From assembly GCA_033762195.1 (NCBI GenBank), contig JANRLV010000003.1, forward strand, positions 1 to 16,560: a stretch of DNA of 16,560 nt, written 5' to 3'. This document shows, in pieces, positions 6,068-15,160 of this stretch. Position numbers and translations under genes: made by a program. Positions within the stretch are counted from its first letter, which is position 1; each line of letters starts with the position of its first letter. The notes below the pieces were generated by a model. That model worked only from the letters and a program-made list of their open reading frames with translations. It had not been told where the DNA came from and made no database searches. This stretch comes from SpSt-398 sp033762195 (GTDB lineage Bacteria > Bacteroidota > Bacteroidia > Chitinophagales > Chitinophagaceae).

Positions 6068-7972
6068 ATGGAACATATTTTACAGTTTGCATGGCTTATT
6101 CCTTTACTCCCCTTACTGGGTTTCCTGATCAATGGGTTGGGTAGGAAATGGTTGTCCAAATCGGTCATTGCCACCATTGGCAGCGGGGTCATACTGGCTT
6201 CCTTTGTATTCAGCCTCATCCTTTTCCTGGATGTACGGGCAGGGCAAACCGGTTCAGGCGTGGTCCATTATTTTGATTTTATCCGGGTGGGCAATATCCA
6301 TATCCCCTTCGATTTTCAGGTGGATGCACTCTCTTCTCTTTTTCTCTTGATCATTACGGGCGTGGGTTTTCTGATCCATGTGTATTCGGCTTCTTACATG
6401 CACAGTGAACCAACAGAACATTACGGTCGGTATTTTGCCTATCTCAATCTCTTTGTATTCTCCATGTTGCTGCTCGTTATGGGCGCCAACTTCGTGGTCA
6501 TGTTCATCGGTTGGGAAGGGGTAGGTTTGTGTTCCTATCTGCTGATCGGTTTCTGGTTTAAGAACAACGATTATAACTACGCGGCCCGCAAGGCCTTTGT
6601 CATGAACCGGATCGGCGACCTGGGTTTTCTGTTGGCCGTATTCTGGTTATTTGCCAAAGTGGGTTCGGTGAACTACAGTGATGTATTCAGTTCCCTGCAA
6701 ACTTTGAGTGGTACCGATATCACTATCATTACCTTGTTGTTGTTTGTGGGCGCCACGGGTAAGAGTGCCCAGATTCCACTCTATACCTGGTTGCCGGATG
6801 CGATGGCAGGTCCTACACCGGTATCCGCCCTTATCCATGCCGCAACGATGGTAACCGCGGGTATCTATATGATCGCAAGGAGCAATGTATTGTTTACTGC
6901 TTCGCCCGTTACACAAACCGTGATCACCGTGATCGGTTTGGCCACGGCCTTATTGGCGGCGTCAATTGCGCTTCGGCAAAATGATATTAAAAAAGTGTTG
7001 GCTTACTCTACCGTCAGCCAATTGGGTTATATGTTCATCGCCCTTGGTACCGGCGCTTATGTAGCAGCGGTATTTCATGTCATGACACATGCCTTCTTCA
7101 AAGCTCTGCTCTTTCTGGGTTCAGGTAGTGTGATCCATGCCATGGGTGGCGAGCAGGATATCCGTCGGATGGGAGGATTAAAAGGAAAGATGCCCATTAC
7201 CTATTGGACCTTCCTGATCGGTTGTATTGCCATTGCAGGTATTCCTCCCTTCTCTGGTTTCTTTTCCAAAGACGCAATTCTATTGAGCGCCTTTGCACAC
7301 GAAGGCATGTTCCACCAGGTGGTGTATTACCTCGCGCTGGGCGGGGCCATGCTGACTGCCTTTTATATGTTCCGTTTGTTCTTTACCACATTTCATGGCT
7401 CCTTCCGTGGCACACATGATCAGGAACACCACCTGCATGAAAGCCCGGCTGCCATGACAATACCCCTTGTCATCCTCGCTATTCTTTCCATCGTGGGCGG
7501 CTGGGTAGGCATTCCCGAAATAATAATGGAAGGTGGTGAACGCCTCTCCCATTTCCTGGCCCCGGTAATACCCCTGTCGGAGGGGCATACGGTTTCCCAT
7601 CGCACCGAATGGATGTTGATGGGTACTTCCACGGCACTTGTACTGTTGATGATCGGGTTGGCCTGGAACCGGTATGCGAAATACAAAGAAGAAAAAGAAA
7701 CAGCCCTGGGTAAAACCCTCGGTAATAAATGGTATGTGGATGAACTCTATGACAAGGTGATTGTCCATCCGATCACCAGCCTGGGGAATTGGCTGGAAGA
7801 AGGCATGGAAAGAACCGGGATTGATGCCATTGTGAATAATGTTGGCCGGGGAGTTCAATACCTCAGCCGTCAGATACGATTGGTGCAAAGCGGGCAGGTG
7901 GGGAGTTATGTTTTGTTGATGGTTGTGAGTATCCTCCTGTTTTTTGTGTACCAGTTTTTTATTAAAAAATAA
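6068..7972 (+). CDS. nuoL: NADH-quinone oxidoreductase subunit L (distal antiporter-like pump)
   Basis: This 634-residue subunit is the distal Mrp-like pump with the long lateral helix. Conserved charged residues sit in family motifs: Glu150 (GWEGVG), Lys232 (GKSAQIPLYTWLPDAM), His257 (SALIHAATMVTAG), His341 and Lys345 (THAFFKALLFL), and Lys401 (GFFSKD). The C-terminal part, with a charged stretch at 537-550 and a last hydrophobic segment at about 613-630, fits the lateral helix and the terminal anchoring helix. Histidine-rich residues 449-457 are probably a loop. The length is normal for NuoL. Start ATG 6068 lies 15 nt after nuoK. Confidence 0.97.
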   Translation: MEHILQFAWLIPLLPLLGFLINGLGRKWLSKSVIATIGSGVILASFVFSLILFLDVRAGQTGSGVVHYFDFIRVGNIHIPFDFQVDALSSLFLLIITGVGFLIHVYSASYMHSEPTEHYGRYFAYLNLFVFSMLLLVMGANFVVMFIGWEGVGLCSYLLIGFWFKNNDYNYAARKAFVMNRIGDLGFLLAVFWLFAKVGSVNYSDVFSSLQTLSGTDITIITLLLFVGATGKSAQIPLYTWLPDAMAGPTPVSALIHAATMVTAGIYMIARSNVLFTASPVTQTVITVIGLATALLAASIALRQNDIKKVLAYSTVSQLGYMFIALGTGAYVAAVFHVMTHAFFKALLFLGSGSVIHAMGGEQDIRRMGGLKGKMPITYWTFLIGCIAIAGIPPFSGFFSKDAILLSAFAHEGMFHQVVYYLALGGAMLTAFYMFRLFFTTFHGSFRGTHDQEHHLHESPAAMTIPLVILAILSIVGGWVGIPEIIMEGGERLSHFLAPVIPLSEGHTVSHRTEWMLMGTSTALVLLMIGLAWNRYAKYKEEKETALGKTLGNKWYVDELYDKVIVHPITSLGNWLEEGMERTGIDAIVNNVGRGVQYLSRQIRLVQSGQVGSYVLLMVVSILLFFVYQFFIKK

Positions 7973-7985
7973 GCGCTAACAACGT

Positions 7986-9503
7986 ATGATCGCTTTTCTC
8001 CTCATATTGGTTCCACTGATTGCCGGAACCCTTGCTTTCTTCCTCCGGAACGGGCAAGGTGCACGTGGATTGGCTATGCTATCTTCTCTGGGTACATTGG
8101 GTGTGGCCTTGGCGGCGGTATTGACCAAGGATGCAGGCAGCCTCGCCTTTTCCGCCGAATGGCTCCCCATGTTAGGCGCCAAGTTTTCCTTACAGGCCGA
8201 TGGCATCTCCCGCTTGCTGACCTTATTGACCGCGGCCGCTTATCCCCTGATCCTGGCGTCGACCTGGACACACGAATACAAAAACCCTAACCGTTTCTTT
8301 GGTCTGCTTTTGCTGACACAAGCCGGATTGATGGGTGTCTTTCTGGCAACGGATGCCTTACTGTTTTATTTCTTTTGGGAGCTGGCGCTGGTCCCTGTTT
8401 ATTTTCTTTGCTCTACCTGGGGCGGAGAAAGAAGGATCCCGGTCACCTTCAAATTCTTTATTTATACGTTTGCCGGTTCTCTTTTAATGTTGGTCGGCAT
8501 CATCTATGTATATAGCAAAACACCCGATTCCTCTTTTGCACAGACCTCTTTTTATCAGGCGGTGCTGAGTGGAGGAACCCAAAGTTGGTTGTTCTGGCTT
8601 TTCTTTGGCGCCTTTGCCATCAAAATGCCGGTGTTCCCTTTTCATACCTGGCAACCGGATACCTATGAGCAGGCTCCTACAGCCGTCACCATGGTATTGA
8701 GTGGTTTGATGGTCAAGATGGGATTGTTCGCCGTCATCCGCTGGTTATTGCCTTTGTTACCCATTGGGGTTAACAACTGGGCTGTTTCCGCATCGTTTTT
8801 ATCCGTTATCGGTATCATCTATGCATCGCTGATCGCGATGCGGCAGGATGACCTGAAGCGATTGATCGCTTATTCTTCGATCGCGCATATTGGATTGATG
8901 TCACTCGCTCTTTTTGCCGGAAATGAAACAGGTATTCAGGGTGTGGTCATCCAAATGTTCAATCACGGGATCAATATCATCGGTCTCTGGATCGTGGTTG
9001 AATGGATCGAACAACAATTTGGCACCCGTCGGATGTCCGAACTGGGGGGCATTGCCCAACAGGCACCTGCGCTGGCGATATTGTTTGTGATCGTTGCCCT
9101 GGCGAATATTGCTTTACCGCTCACGAATGGGTTTGTCGGTGAATTCCTTATGTTCAATGGGGTGTTCACTTCAACTGCATACGATGGTAACTATACGGTA
9201 ATGGGCCGTTGGCATATCAATGCCTCTCATTTATCATTGGTATTTACCGTATTGGCAGGTATTGGTATCATTCTTTCAGCCGTGTACACACTCCGGGCCA
9301 TTCAGAAAGTATTGTATGGAAATGTAGGAGAGCGGACTGGTATGGTGAAAGATATTCGGTGGAATGAAAAGATCGCGCTGGTGGTGATCGTAGTGGTGAT
9401 CCTGGTGCTGGGTGTTTATCCGCAACCCATGATCGAAGAAGCAAAACAAGCCGTTTTCGATCTGTTGAAGGAAACAGATCTCAGTACAATGATCAAAAAA
9501 TAA
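7986..9503 (+). CDS. nuoM: NADH-quinone oxidoreductase subunit M (antiporter-like pump)
   Basis: This 505-residue subunit is the middle antiporter-like pump. Key residues visible are Glu132 (FFWELALVP), Lys213 (AIKMPVFPFHTW), Lys244 (GLMVKMGLF) and Glu386 (NGFVGEFLMF), matching E. coli Glu144, Lys234, Lys265 and Glu407 by motif. The family motif after HTW reads QPDTYEQAPTAV here. About 14 hydrophobic segments are expected from the profile. It lies 13 nt after nuoL and 42 nt before nuoN, with no Shine-Dalgarno in front of ATG 7986. Confidence 0.97.
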   Translation: MIAFLLILVPLIAGTLAFFLRNGQGARGLAMLSSLGTLGVALAAVLTKDAGSLAFSAEWLPMLGAKFSLQADGISRLLTLLTAAAYPLILASTWTHEYKNPNRFFGLLLLTQAGLMGVFLATDALLFYFFWELALVPVYFLCSTWGGERRIPVTFKFFIYTFAGSLLMLVGIIYVYSKTPDSSFAQTSFYQAVLSGGTQSWLFWLFFGAFAIKMPVFPFHTWQPDTYEQAPTAVTMVLSGLMVKMGLFAVIRWLLPLLPIGVNNWAVSASFLSVIGIIYASLIAMRQDDLKRLIAYSSIAHIGLMSLALFAGNETGIQGVVIQMFNHGINIIGLWIVVEWIEQQFGTRRMSELGGIAQQAPALAILFVIVALANIALPLTNGFVGEFLMFNGVFTSTAYDGNYTVMGRWHINASHLSLVFTVLAGIGIILSAVYTLRAIQKVLYGNVGERTGMVKDIRWNEKIALVVIVVVILVLGVYPQPMIEEAKQAVFDLLKETDLSTMIKK

Positions 9504-9545
9504 TTTCAGGAAAATAAACTAACCCGCTAAGGGAAATAACAGGAT

Positions 9546-10919
9546 ATGAATGCAATTTTATTTTCAGCGATCATGGGCGTTGTGATGATGTTCGCCAGTT
9601 TCCTGGTCCGCTCCTCCAAGCTGATTCGCAACCTGGCCATCTTGGGGATGCTTTTTGTCCTGGTCATGAACGTATTGGAAATGACGGGCATGTTCACCGT
9701 CTCCTTTCCGGCAAATGACATGATCCATGCAGATCGTTTTTCGCTTTTCTTTAATACCATTGCTTTTACCTGCACATTTTTATTCTTCCTGCTTTCTGCC
9801 CGGGATATGGAAAAAGTGGGTTTGAATTATGCCGAATATTTTTCCCTGATCTTTTTTATTCTATCCGGTATCGCCCTTGTTTCATCCTTTCAATCCCTGC
9901 TGATTCTTTTCCTGGGGATTGAGATCATTTCCATCCCCCTGTATATCCTTACCGGAAGTGATAAGAAAAACCTTAAGAGCAATGAGGCTTCATTAAAATA
10001 TTTATTGTTGGGGGCTTTCTCCACCGGTTTGATGCTGATGGGGATCACTTTGTTGTATGGCGCTTCCGGGACCTTTGATATTTACCAGCTGATCAAATCG
10101 GCCGATAAACCCTCGGCACTGGCCCTGACCGGTTTGATGTTGTTGTTGTTCTCCATGTCTTTTAAAGTGTCTGCAGCGCCCTTTCATTTCTGGACACCCG
10201 ATGTGTACGATGGGGCACCTACGGTATTTACTTCTTTCATGGCCACGATCGTTAAAGCAGCTGCCTTTATCGGGTTCATGCGTTTGTTTTCCGGTGCCTT
10301 TGAATCCATTCACCAACATTGGCGCCTGATGGCAGCGATCATTGCCGCCCTCACGCTTTTCATTGGGAATATCACCGCCGTCTTTCAGCAGAGCGTTAAG
10401 CGCATGCTGGCCTATTCAAGTATAGCCCAGGCCGGCTTTATGATGCTGGCTATTTTTTCCCTCAATGCTACTGCTACCGAAGGCTTGTTGCTTTATGCAG
10501 CAGCGTATAGTCTGGCAACGATCGGGGTGTTTGCTGTATTGGTAAAAATGAAGGATTATACATTTGAAGGTTTCAACGGTTTGGCACGGCAACATCCGTT
10601 TCTCGCCGGCGTCGTCACCGTTTTCCTGCTTTCGCTGGCAGGCATACCACTTACGGCAGGTTTTCTTTCCAAATTTTATTTACTCAAAGCCACCATGGAA
10701 GCCGGAGGTTTTCTTTGGCTGGTGATCTTTGCCGTGATCATGGCTGTGATCTCCGTTTATTACTATTTCCGCGTGATACAAGCCATGTATTTTAAAGAAG
10801 GGGAGGGGGTAGTACTGGAGACAGGCCCGGTATTCCATTGGGTGTTGGGTATCCTGGCTTTTCTGATCCTGGCCATCGGGGTATTTCCCAACCTGCTGCT
10901 CTATTGGTTTTATTTCTGA
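9546..10919 (+). CDS. nuoN: NADH-quinone oxidoreductase subunit N (antiporter-like pump)
   Basis: This 457-residue subunit is the proximal antiporter-like pump, next to NuoK. Conserved charged residues are Glu126 (FLGIEIISIPLYIL), Lys151 (SLKYLLLGAFSTG), Lys207 (MSFKVSAAPFHFWTPDVY), Lys237 (IVKAAAF) and Lys376 (AGFLSKFYLL). The APFHFWTPDVYDGAPT motif (211-226) is diagnostic for NuoN. The gene ends the visible nuo operon. The 114-nt gap to the metalloprotease gene has no hairpin followed by a T run, so the site of operon termination is not visible. Confidence 0.97.
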   Translation: MNAILFSAIMGVVMMFASFLVRSSKLIRNLAILGMLFVLVMNVLEMTGMFTVSFPANDMIHADRFSLFFNTIAFTCTFLFFLLSARDMEKVGLNYAEYFSLIFFILSGIALVSSFQSLLILFLGIEIISIPLYILTGSDKKNLKSNEASLKYLLLGAFSTGLMLMGITLLYGASGTFDIYQLIKSADKPSALALTGLMLLLFSMSFKVSAAPFHFWTPDVYDGAPTVFTSFMATIVKAAAFIGFMRLFSGAFESIHQHWRLMAAIIAALTLFIGNITAVFQQSVKRMLAYSSIAQAGFMMLAIFSLNATATEGLLLYAAAYSLATIGVFAVLVKMKDYTFEGFNGLARQHPFLAGVVTVFLLSLAGIPLTAGFLSKFYLLKATMEAGGFLWLVIFAVIMAVISVYYYFRVIQAMYFKEGEGVVLETGPVFHWVLGILAFLILAIGVFPNLLLYWFYF

Positions 10920-11033
10920 TTTTGCCGCTAATCCATCCTATTCTGTTCTCATCAAGAAAACAGCCCCTTAAAGGGTGAGTGAATACATATTCCAGTATAT
11001 TCGTCAATAACCTTTTTTCCAAAACTTAAACAC

Positions 11034-13574
11034 ATGAACCACAAAAAACTGATACTGGCTGCAGGGGTCACCTTGTTGTCTTTTTCGATGTTTGGACAGC
11101 GTCGCACAGGTAATCCACCTGCTGCGCCGGTTGTTTCAGACTCCACCAAGAAACCAGCTCCGCCTGCGCGTCCTGCCACAGGCCCCAAACCTTACAAAGA
11201 AGTCATTACTGCCAAAGCGGTATCTGATGAAGGTTTGTTCACAGTGCACAAAGTAGAAGACAAATATTATTTTGAAGTGCCTAATTCCCTGCTTGGCCGG
11301 GATATCCTGGTGGTTAACCGGTTATCCAAAGCCGCTGCGGATATGCGTGCCGGTGGATTCTTTGGCTATGGCGGAGACCAGATCGGCGAAAATGTAGTAC
11401 GGTTTGAAAAAGGGCCGGAGGATAAAGTGTTCCTGCGCGAAATTTCCTATGCTGAATATTCAAAGGATTCTTCTTCTCCCATGTTCCGTTCTGTTTCCAA
11501 TTCCAATGTACAGCCGATTGTTGCCTCCTTTGAGGTAAAGGCTTTTGGAAAAGATTCCGCCAGTACGGTCATTGATGTCACGAGCTTTGTGGCCAGTGAC
11601 AATGAAGTACTTTATTTCAATAGTGGATTGAAAAGAGCATTGTCGATCGGCGGCATGCAGGCTGATAAATCTTACATCGTTTCCATGCGTTCTTTTCCTA
11701 TCAACGTAGAGATCAGAACCGTAAAGACCTATGGCCGTGCTCCATCACCCGGTGCAGCAGGTGGGGCAGCTCCTACCGGTAACCTGACCGTTGAACTGAA
11801 TAGCTCCATGGTAATTTTGCCCGAGGTTCCCATGCAAGCCCGTCACTATGATGACAGGGTAGGTTATTTCACGGTTGGATATACTGATTTTGATGCCAAT
11901 CCACAAGGCGTAAAATCCATTCGCCTCGCCAAAAGATGGCGTCTGGAACCCAAAGAAGAAGACATGGAGAAATACAAGCGTGGTGAATTGGTTGAACCCA
12001 AGAAACCCATTGTGTTTTATATTGACCCTGCTACCCCCGAAAAATGGGTTCCCTATCTGATGCAGGGGGTGAATGACTGGAAAATTGCTTTTGAAAAGGC
12101 CGGCTTCAAAAATGCCATCATGGCTAAACGCGCCCCCACATGGGAAGAGGATAGCACCTGGAGCCTGGATGATGCCCGCAATTCAGCGATCGTTTATAAA
12201 TCATCGGCCATCCCCAATGCCAGTGGTCCCAGTATTGCTGACCCCCGTAGTGGTGAAATCATGGAAAGCCATATCAACTGGTACCATAACGTCATGCAAT
12301 TGGTGCACGACTGGTATATGGTGCAAGCTTCCATGAGTGATGCCGGTGCCCGCAAAATGAACTTTGATGATGAACTGATGGGTGAACTCATCCGGTTTGT
12401 TTCTTCGCATGAGGTAGGACATACCCTTGGTCTCCGTCACAACTTTGGTTCCAGTGCTACAGTACCTGTAGAGAACCTCCGGAACAAAGCCTGGGTAGAA
12501 GCCAATGGTCATACCCCTTCGATCATGGACTATGCCCGTTTCAACTACGTAGCCCAACCCGAAGACAATATCTCCCGTGCGGGCATGTTCCCTAAGATCG
12601 GTGATTACGATCAGTGGGCCATTGAATGGGGTTACCGTCGTTTCCCTCAATACAGCAGCCCCGAGGCCGAAAAAACCCATGTTAATAACTGGGTGATCGA
12701 AAAACTAAAGAACCGCCGTCTCTGGTGGGGTGATGGAGAAGCCAATCGCGATGATCCACGCAGCCAGTCAGAAGACCTGAGCAGTGATAATATCAAAGCC
12801 AGCCAGTATGGTATCAAGAACCTGCAGCGTATCGTTCCCCAATTAGCCGAATGGACAAAAGAACCCAATGAGGATTACAGCAATCTGCGCAATATGTATT
12901 CCCAGGTGAGTGGTCAGTTCAATCGCTATATGGGCCATGTTTCCCGACATGTTGGTGGTATTTACCGCACACCAAAAACCGTGGAGGAATCCGGCGCTGT
13001 GTACGAGATCGTACCCAAAGCCAATCAGCAAAGCGCGGTTACTTTCCTCAACCAGCAATTGTTTACCACGCCTACATGGTTGATCAATAAGGACATTTTT
13101 GCCCGCACAGGTCAATCCGGACTTTCTGTGATCGGTGGCATCCAGGATAATGTGTTGCGCTCCCTGCTGAACAGTGGTACGCTCACCAAACTGGTAGAGG
13201 CCGAGGCCAATCTCGGAACAGCCGCTTACCGCATCACTGACCTGCTGGGTGATCTGAAAAAAGGCATTTTCAGCGAACTCGCTGGGAACAAACCCGTGGA
13301 TATCTATCGCAGAAACCTGCAGAAATCCTATGTGGCCCAGTTGAGCGGACTGATCAATCCTCCGGCTTCTCCGACTATCTCTCTTGGTGGCGGAACAATT
13401 AGCCTGGGTGGTTCTAATATTGACAAATCAGACATCAAGAGCGTAGTTAGGGCCCATCTGTCGCAATTGCGCAGCGAAGCCCGTGCTGCCGCTTCTTCCA
13501 ATCCCGATTCCATGACCCGCTATCATCTGCAGGACCTGGTATCGAGGATTGATGAGGCTCTTGATCCGAAGTAA
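11034..13574 (+). CDS. secreted zinc-dependent metalloprotease (DUF5117/DUF5118/DUF4953 type)
   Basis: This 846-residue protein begins with a Sec-type signal peptide (KK, then a hydrophobic stretch to about residue 20, probable cleavage near FGQ) and a Pro/Ala-rich linker (26-52). An all-beta N-terminal half follows, as expected for DUF5118 and DUF5117. The catalytic region has the metzincin-like zinc motif HEVGHTLGLRH (His459, Glu460, His463, His469) and a Met-turn-like SIMDY (496-500). The C-terminal region has a short Gly-Ser repeat (ISLGG twice, 782-794) and ends in a helical segment. Such proteins are frequent in Bacteroidota; substrates are generally unknown, so peptide hydrolysis outside the cytoplasm is inferred from motifs. 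TATATTCG at 10996-11003, close to the TAnnTTTG consensus, could be its -7 element, but no good -33 element is seen. A heptad hairpin follows the stop. Confidence 0.93.
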   Translation: MNHKKLILAAGVTLLSFSMFGQRRTGNPPAAPVVSDSTKKPAPPARPATGPKPYKEVITAKAVSDEGLFTVHKVEDKYYFEVPNSLLGRDILVVNRLSKAAADMRAGGFFGYGGDQIGENVVRFEKGPEDKVFLREISYAEYSKDSSSPMFRSVSNSNVQPIVASFEVKAFGKDSASTVIDVTSFVASDNEVLYFNSGLKRALSIGGMQADKSYIVSMRSFPINVEIRTVKTYGRAPSPGAAGGAAPTGNLTVELNSSMVILPEVPMQARHYDDRVGYFTVGYTDFDANPQGVKSIRLAKRWRLEPKEEDMEKYKRGELVEPKKPIVFYIDPATPEKWVPYLMQGVNDWKIAFEKAGFKNAIMAKRAPTWEEDSTWSLDDARNSAIVYKSSAIPNASGPSIADPRSGEIMESHINWYHNVMQLVHDWYMVQASMSDAGARKMNFDDELMGELIRFVSSHEVGHTLGLRHNFGSSATVPVENLRNKAWVEANGHTPSIMDYARFNYVAQPEDNISRAGMFPKIGDYDQWAIEWGYRRFPQYSSPEAEKTHVNNWVIEKLKNRRLWWGDGEANRDDPRSQSEDLSSDNIKASQYGIKNLQRIVPQLAEWTKEPNEDYSNLRNMYSQVSGQFNRYMGHVSRHVGGIYRTPKTVEESGAVYEIVPKANQQSAVTFLNQQLFTTPTWLINKDIFARTGQSGLSVIGGIQDNVLRSLLNSGTLTKLVEAEANLGTAAYRITDLLGDLKKGIFSELAGNKPVDIYRRNLQKSYVAQLSGLINPPASPTISLGGGTISLGGSNIDKSDIKSVVRAHLSQLRSEARAAASSNPDSMTRYHLQDLVSRIDEALDPK

Positions 13575-13576
13575 TA

Positions 13577-13639
13577 GATGATTGATGACAGATGACAGAT
13601 GACGGATGTCGGTCATCTGTCATCTGTCATCCGTTATCT
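13577..13639. repeat. heptad array forming a perfect 20-bp hairpin
   Basis: Starting 2 nt after the metalloprotease stop, nine 7-nt units run in one unbroken register: five of the GATGACA type, then four of the GTCATCT type, which is the same repeat on the other strand. As a result 13584-13603 pairs perfectly with 13612-13631 (20 bp, 8-nt loop). There is no T run after the stem, so it is not a canonical rho-independent terminator, although it could slow or protect transcript ends. The unit differs from the GCTAAAA family in the nuo operon, but period, strand switch and position next to a stop codon are the same. Confidence 0.85.
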
Positions 13640-13666
13640 CTGCTTTCAATTTCCTACCTTTACACC

Positions 13667-14941
13667 ATGGTCATCCGCGATATATTATCCCTCTCCTGGC
13701 GATCCGTACGAGGCAATAAGCTGCGTACCGGCATCACGGTGGCGATCATCGCGGTGGGGATCATGGCACTGATCGGGATCATTACCGCGATCAAGGCCAT
13801 GAACCAAAAACTCACGGAGAGTTTTTCCACCATGGGGGCCAATGGGTTTACCATTCGTTACCGGGAGCGGAATATTCGCTTTGGTGGCGGAGGAAATGAG
13901 ATTCAGAAAGAAAAGAAAGGACAGAAGAAAGAAAAGAAATCAAGCATCGGTCGTATCATCACCAAGGAAGAGGCCGAACTTTTCAAACAGCATTTCAAGT
14001 TCCCGGCAACCGTAGGCATTTCTGCCTTTGCCCAGCGGAACGGACTCGTCTCCTTTGAGTCCAAAAAAACAAGTCCCAATGTATTTGTATTCGGGGCCGA
14101 TGAAAATTACCTCGCCCTAAATGGGTTTAAATTATTGGCCGGTCGGAACATGAGTATACAGGATGTGAACAGTGGGCGCTATGTATGTATTGTGGGGTAT
14201 GATGTGGCCAATAATCTCTTCAAAGGAAAACCGGAGAAGGCAGTCAATGCCATTGTGCGCATGAATAATATCCCCTATCGGGTGTTGGGTGTATTGGCCA
14301 GTCGGGGTTCTTCCTTTGGGTTTAGCCGCGACAATGTTTTCATTACCGGGTATATCAATTCCAAAAAGCAATTCAATTCAGGGTTCTCCTATACCCTTGC
14401 CATCATGACCGATCAGGTGAACCAGGTTGAGGAGGCCATGGGCGAATCCGAAGGGGTATTCCGGGCGGTCCGTAAACTCACTACTACAGAAGGAAATAAT
14501 TTTGTGATCGACCGGAATGATAGTGTAGCAGAGAAAGCCATCAATAGTCTTGGCTTTTTGACCATTTCAGCTACGGTCATCGGATTGATCACGCTCATTG
14601 GCGCCGCCATCGGGTTGATGAATATCATGCTCGTATCCGTCACGGAAAGAACCAAGGAAGTTGGGCTGGTAAAAGCCATTGGTGGCAAAAGCAGTTCTGT
14701 CCGTATTCAATTCCTGCTCGAAGCTATATTGATCAGTTTGCTCGGCGCCCTGTTTGGGATCGTGCTGGGCATTTTATTAGGCAACCTGGCTGCAACGGTT
14801 TTCAACACCGGATTTGTGGTCCCCTGGCAATGGGTAGGGCTGGGTATTGCCATTTGCAGCCTTGTCGGACTCCTTGCAGGTCTATATCCTGCACTCAAAG
14901 CCGGGAAACTCAATCCCATTGAGGCCCTCCGATACGAATAG
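13667..14941 (+). CDS. ABC transporter permease, MacB/FtsX type
   Basis: This 424-residue protein has the MacB permease layout: one N-terminal membrane helix (about 20-43) after the SLSWRSVRGNKLRTG motif, a large extracytoplasmic domain (about 44-290), and three C-terminal helices (about 292-325, 347-372 and 385-408). Between them are the coupling motif ERTKEVGLVKAIGGKSS (327-343) and the ending AGLYPALKAGKLNPIEALRYE. These belong to the FtsX-like/MacB_PCD families, which work with a separate ATPase in lipoprotein handling or efflux. No ATPase gene is in the window, so substrate and partner are unknown. A lysine-rich stretch (80-92) lies in the periplasmic domain. ATG 13667 is chosen because the 25-residue upstream extension lies in the heptad hairpin and does not look like protein. 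TACCTTTA (13655-13662), close to TAnnTTTG and only 4 nt upstream of the ATG, hints at a very short or absent 5' leader. Confidence 0.92.
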   Translation: MVIRDILSLSWRSVRGNKLRTGITVAIIAVGIMALIGIITAIKAMNQKLTESFSTMGANGFTIRYRERNIRFGGGGNEIQKEKKGQKKEKKSSIGRIITKEEAELFKQHFKFPATVGISAFAQRNGLVSFESKKTSPNVFVFGADENYLALNGFKLLAGRNMSIQDVNSGRYVCIVGYDVANNLFKGKPEKAVNAIVRMNNIPYRVLGVLASRGSSFGFSRDNVFITGYINSKKQFNSGFSYTLAIMTDQVNQVEEAMGESEGVFRAVRKLTTTEGNNFVIDRNDSVAEKAINSLGFLTISATVIGLITLIGAAIGLMNIMLVSVTERTKEVGLVKAIGGKSSSVRIQFLLEAILISLLGALFGIVLGILLGNLAATVFNTGFVVPWQWVGLGIAICSLVGLLAGLYPALKAGKLNPIEALRYE

Positions 14942-15160
14942 GTGTTAGGTTATTTTTTCTTCATAAAAGGCTGTAATTCACTGATGAAACTCAGGTTATT
15001 TTCTGACCTAAAGAATTGTTTCCTATTAAAAAATCATTAACTTGACCACCTGTTTAAAAAAAACCAATAGGTACCAATTTGTAATTAACTTTTTTCAGTA
15101 GAATTGTACCTCTTTATTCTGGACTGAATTCTCTAAACTTAAAAATTAAAAACAAAGATC
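14942..15160. other. 219-nt intergenic region before the proton-channel genes
   Basis: This A+T-rich gap contains no convincing gene. It holds a 10-nt direct repeat (AGGTTATTTT at 14947-14956 and 14993-15002), the second copy followed by a short AGGT/ACCT inverted repeat (14993-15009). No strong terminator is visible. The break in gene spacing and the likely promoter at its right end suggest a new transcription unit starts here. Confidence 0.5.
15078..15106 (+). promoter_or_regulatory. candidate Bacteroidota-type promoter for the exbB-like gene
   Basis: TTTG at 15078-15081 and TAGAATTG at 15099-15106 resemble the -33 (TTTG) and -7 (TAnnTTTG, one mismatch) elements of Bacteroidota housekeeping promoters, 17 nt apart, slightly short of the usual spacing. 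The 54 nt to the ATG are A-rich. Such short matches also occur by chance in A+T-rich DNA. Confidence 0.3.

Noticed and set aside
7280..7888. 202-codon antisense open frame over nuoL
   Set aside because: It overlaps a well-conserved gene on the other strand and shows no recognisable domain; it is a shadow frame.
12201..12680. 159-codon antisense open frame over the metalloprotease catalytic region
   Set aside because: It is a shadow of a strongly supported gene with no motif of its own.
13577..13639. Rho-independent terminator after the metalloprotease
   Set aside because: The stem is strong, but no T run follows and the stem consists of tandem heptads, so it is listed as a repeat; a termination effect is not excluded.
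13592..13666. 25-residue N-terminal extension of the ABC permease
   Set aside because: It is encoded by the GATGACA/GTCATCT hairpin and has no protein character; ATG 13667 gives the typical permease start.
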